6,281 nt of DNA from the NCBI GenBank assembly GCA_020201305.1, contig JAIVHC010000030.1, forward strand, positions 1-6,281. Direction: 5' to 3'. The translations under genes were made by a program, and so were the position numbers. Below are positions 5,564 to 6,281 of this stretch, piece after piece (within the stretch, counting starts at the first letter, position 1; each line of letters starts with the position of its first letter). The DNA is from Geobacteraceae bacterium (GTDB lineage: Bacteria > Desulfobacterota > Desulfuromonadia > Desulfuromonadales > Desulfuromonadaceae). A model generated the notes under the pieces. That model worked only from the letters and a program-made list of their open reading frames with translations. It ran no database searches and was not told where the DNA came from.

Positions 5564-6281
5564 TTACTTGTTCACCTTCGCCCATGAATCGCGCAGGGTT
5601 ACGGTGCGGTTGAATACCGGCACTTCTTGAGTGCTCTGTTGTGCATCGAGGCAGAAGTAGCCGCAGCGTTCGAACTGATATGCCTGGGCGGGCTGTGCTT
5701 CGCGGATGCCGGGTTCGGCCACACACTGATCCAGGGTGATGCGTGAATCGGGGTTGAGGTCATCGAGCCATGTGTCTGCGCTGGCTCCTGCCCCCGGGGT
5801 TTCGACCTCGAAGAGGCGGTCGTATAGATGTGCCTTTACCGGTACCGCATGCGCAGCGCTGACCCAGTGAATCACTCCTTTTACCTTGCGACCTTCGGGC
5901 GCCGCGCCCAGGGTGGCAGGGTCATGGGTGCAGAGCAACTCCTTCACGCTGCCGTCTGCGTGGTATATCACCTCTTCGCACTTGATTACGTAGCCATTGC
6001 GCAGGCGTACTTCTCGTCCGGGCCCGAGGCGGAAAAACTTCTTCGGTGGGTCGAGCATGAAGTCATCCTGGTCGATGTAGATTTCACGCGTAAACGGGAT
6101 GGAGCGCTCCCCCATTTCGGGTTGCTGCGGATGGTTGGGGGCGCTGAATGTCTCCTCCTTACCCTCGGGGTAGTCGGCTATGGTTACCTTCAGCGGACGC
6201 AGGACGCACATGGCGCGCGGCGCACTTTCGTTGAGCTCCTGGCGCACGCAGTCTTCGAGGACGCTCATGTCGATCCAGCTG
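5564..6281 (-). CDS. glnS: Glutaminyl-tRNA synthetase, C-terminal part (runs off the window)
   Basis: Class I synthetase that charges tRNA-Gln. About 238 C-terminal residues of a protein that is usually about 550 are present. The reading frame continues upstream of the window edge (Ser-Trp-Ile-Asp precedes MSVLEDCVRQELN), so the Met at 6268 is internal and not the start. The segment covers the end of the helical connection (LEDCVRQELNESAPRAM) and the two beta-barrel anticodon-binding domains. Characteristic stretches are KEVRLRN-like REVRLRNGYVIK, RKVKGVIHWVSAAHAVPV, LYDRLFEVETPG, YQFERCGYFCLD and the terminal VFNRTVTLRDSWAKVNK. These correspond closely to E. coli GlnS. The catalytic HIGH and KMSKS motifs lie outside the window. 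No terminator is visible after its TAA, so read-through into the toxin-antitoxin cassette and cysS is possible. Confidence 0.97.
   Translation of the reverse strand, partial: SWIDMSVLEDCVRQELNESAPRAMCVLRPLKVTIADYPEGKEETFSAPNHPQQPEMGERSIPFTREIYIDQDDFMLDPPKKFFRLGPGREVRLRNGYVIKCEEVIYHADGSVKELLCTHDPATLGAAPEGRKVKGVIHWVSAAHAVPVKAHLYDRLFEVETPGAGASADTWLDDLNPDSRITLDQCVAEPGIREAQPAQAYQFERCGYFCLDAQQSTQEVPVFNRTVTLRDSWAKVNK

Overview
The window (about 56-57% G+C by eye) most resembles a gammaproteobacterial chromosome. It carries the 3' part of glnS and a complete cysS on the same strand, a neighbourhood common in that class. The exact genus cannot be read from the sequence.

Layout: (1) On the + strand, 20-1282 encodes an unrecognised protein with an AAA/STAND-like P-loop architecture but a degenerate Walker A. 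It is translationally coupled (TAATG junction) to 1282-2094, an MscS-family mechanosensitive channel. (2) Converging on this pair from the - strand is a SprA-related putative metalloprotease (2119-3060, possibly starting at 3099). (3) Upstream of it on the - strand lie cysS (3171-4619), an antitoxin of the HI1420/TIGR02684 type (4658-4987), the remains of its HI1419/RelE-HigB-type toxin (4991-5495), and the 3' end of glnS (5564-6281, running off the window).

The most interesting region is the toxin gene. Its normal start (MLEVRKTAHF...) lies just downstream of a near-consensus sigma-70 promoter, close enough that the mRNA may be leaderless. After ten codons the gene is interrupted by a 202-bp, MITE-like, largely palindromic element (5264-5465). 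The element has terminal inverted repeats and is flanked by a 6-bp direct repeat, CACTTT on the coding strand. Removing the element plus one copy of the direct repeat restores a standard 98-residue toxin exactly in frame. Inside the element a 52-bp segment is tandemly duplicated. With a single copy the insertion would add exactly 52 codons with no stop, so the gene would read through as a 150-residue protein. The second copy shifts the frame and creates an early stop. The locus therefore looks like an in-frame palindromic coding insertion followed by a tandem duplication that switched the toxin off, and which slippage could in principle reverse.

The toxin-antitoxin cassette sits between glnS and cysS. 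The two tRNA synthetases are housekeeping genes; the cassette and its element are accessory.
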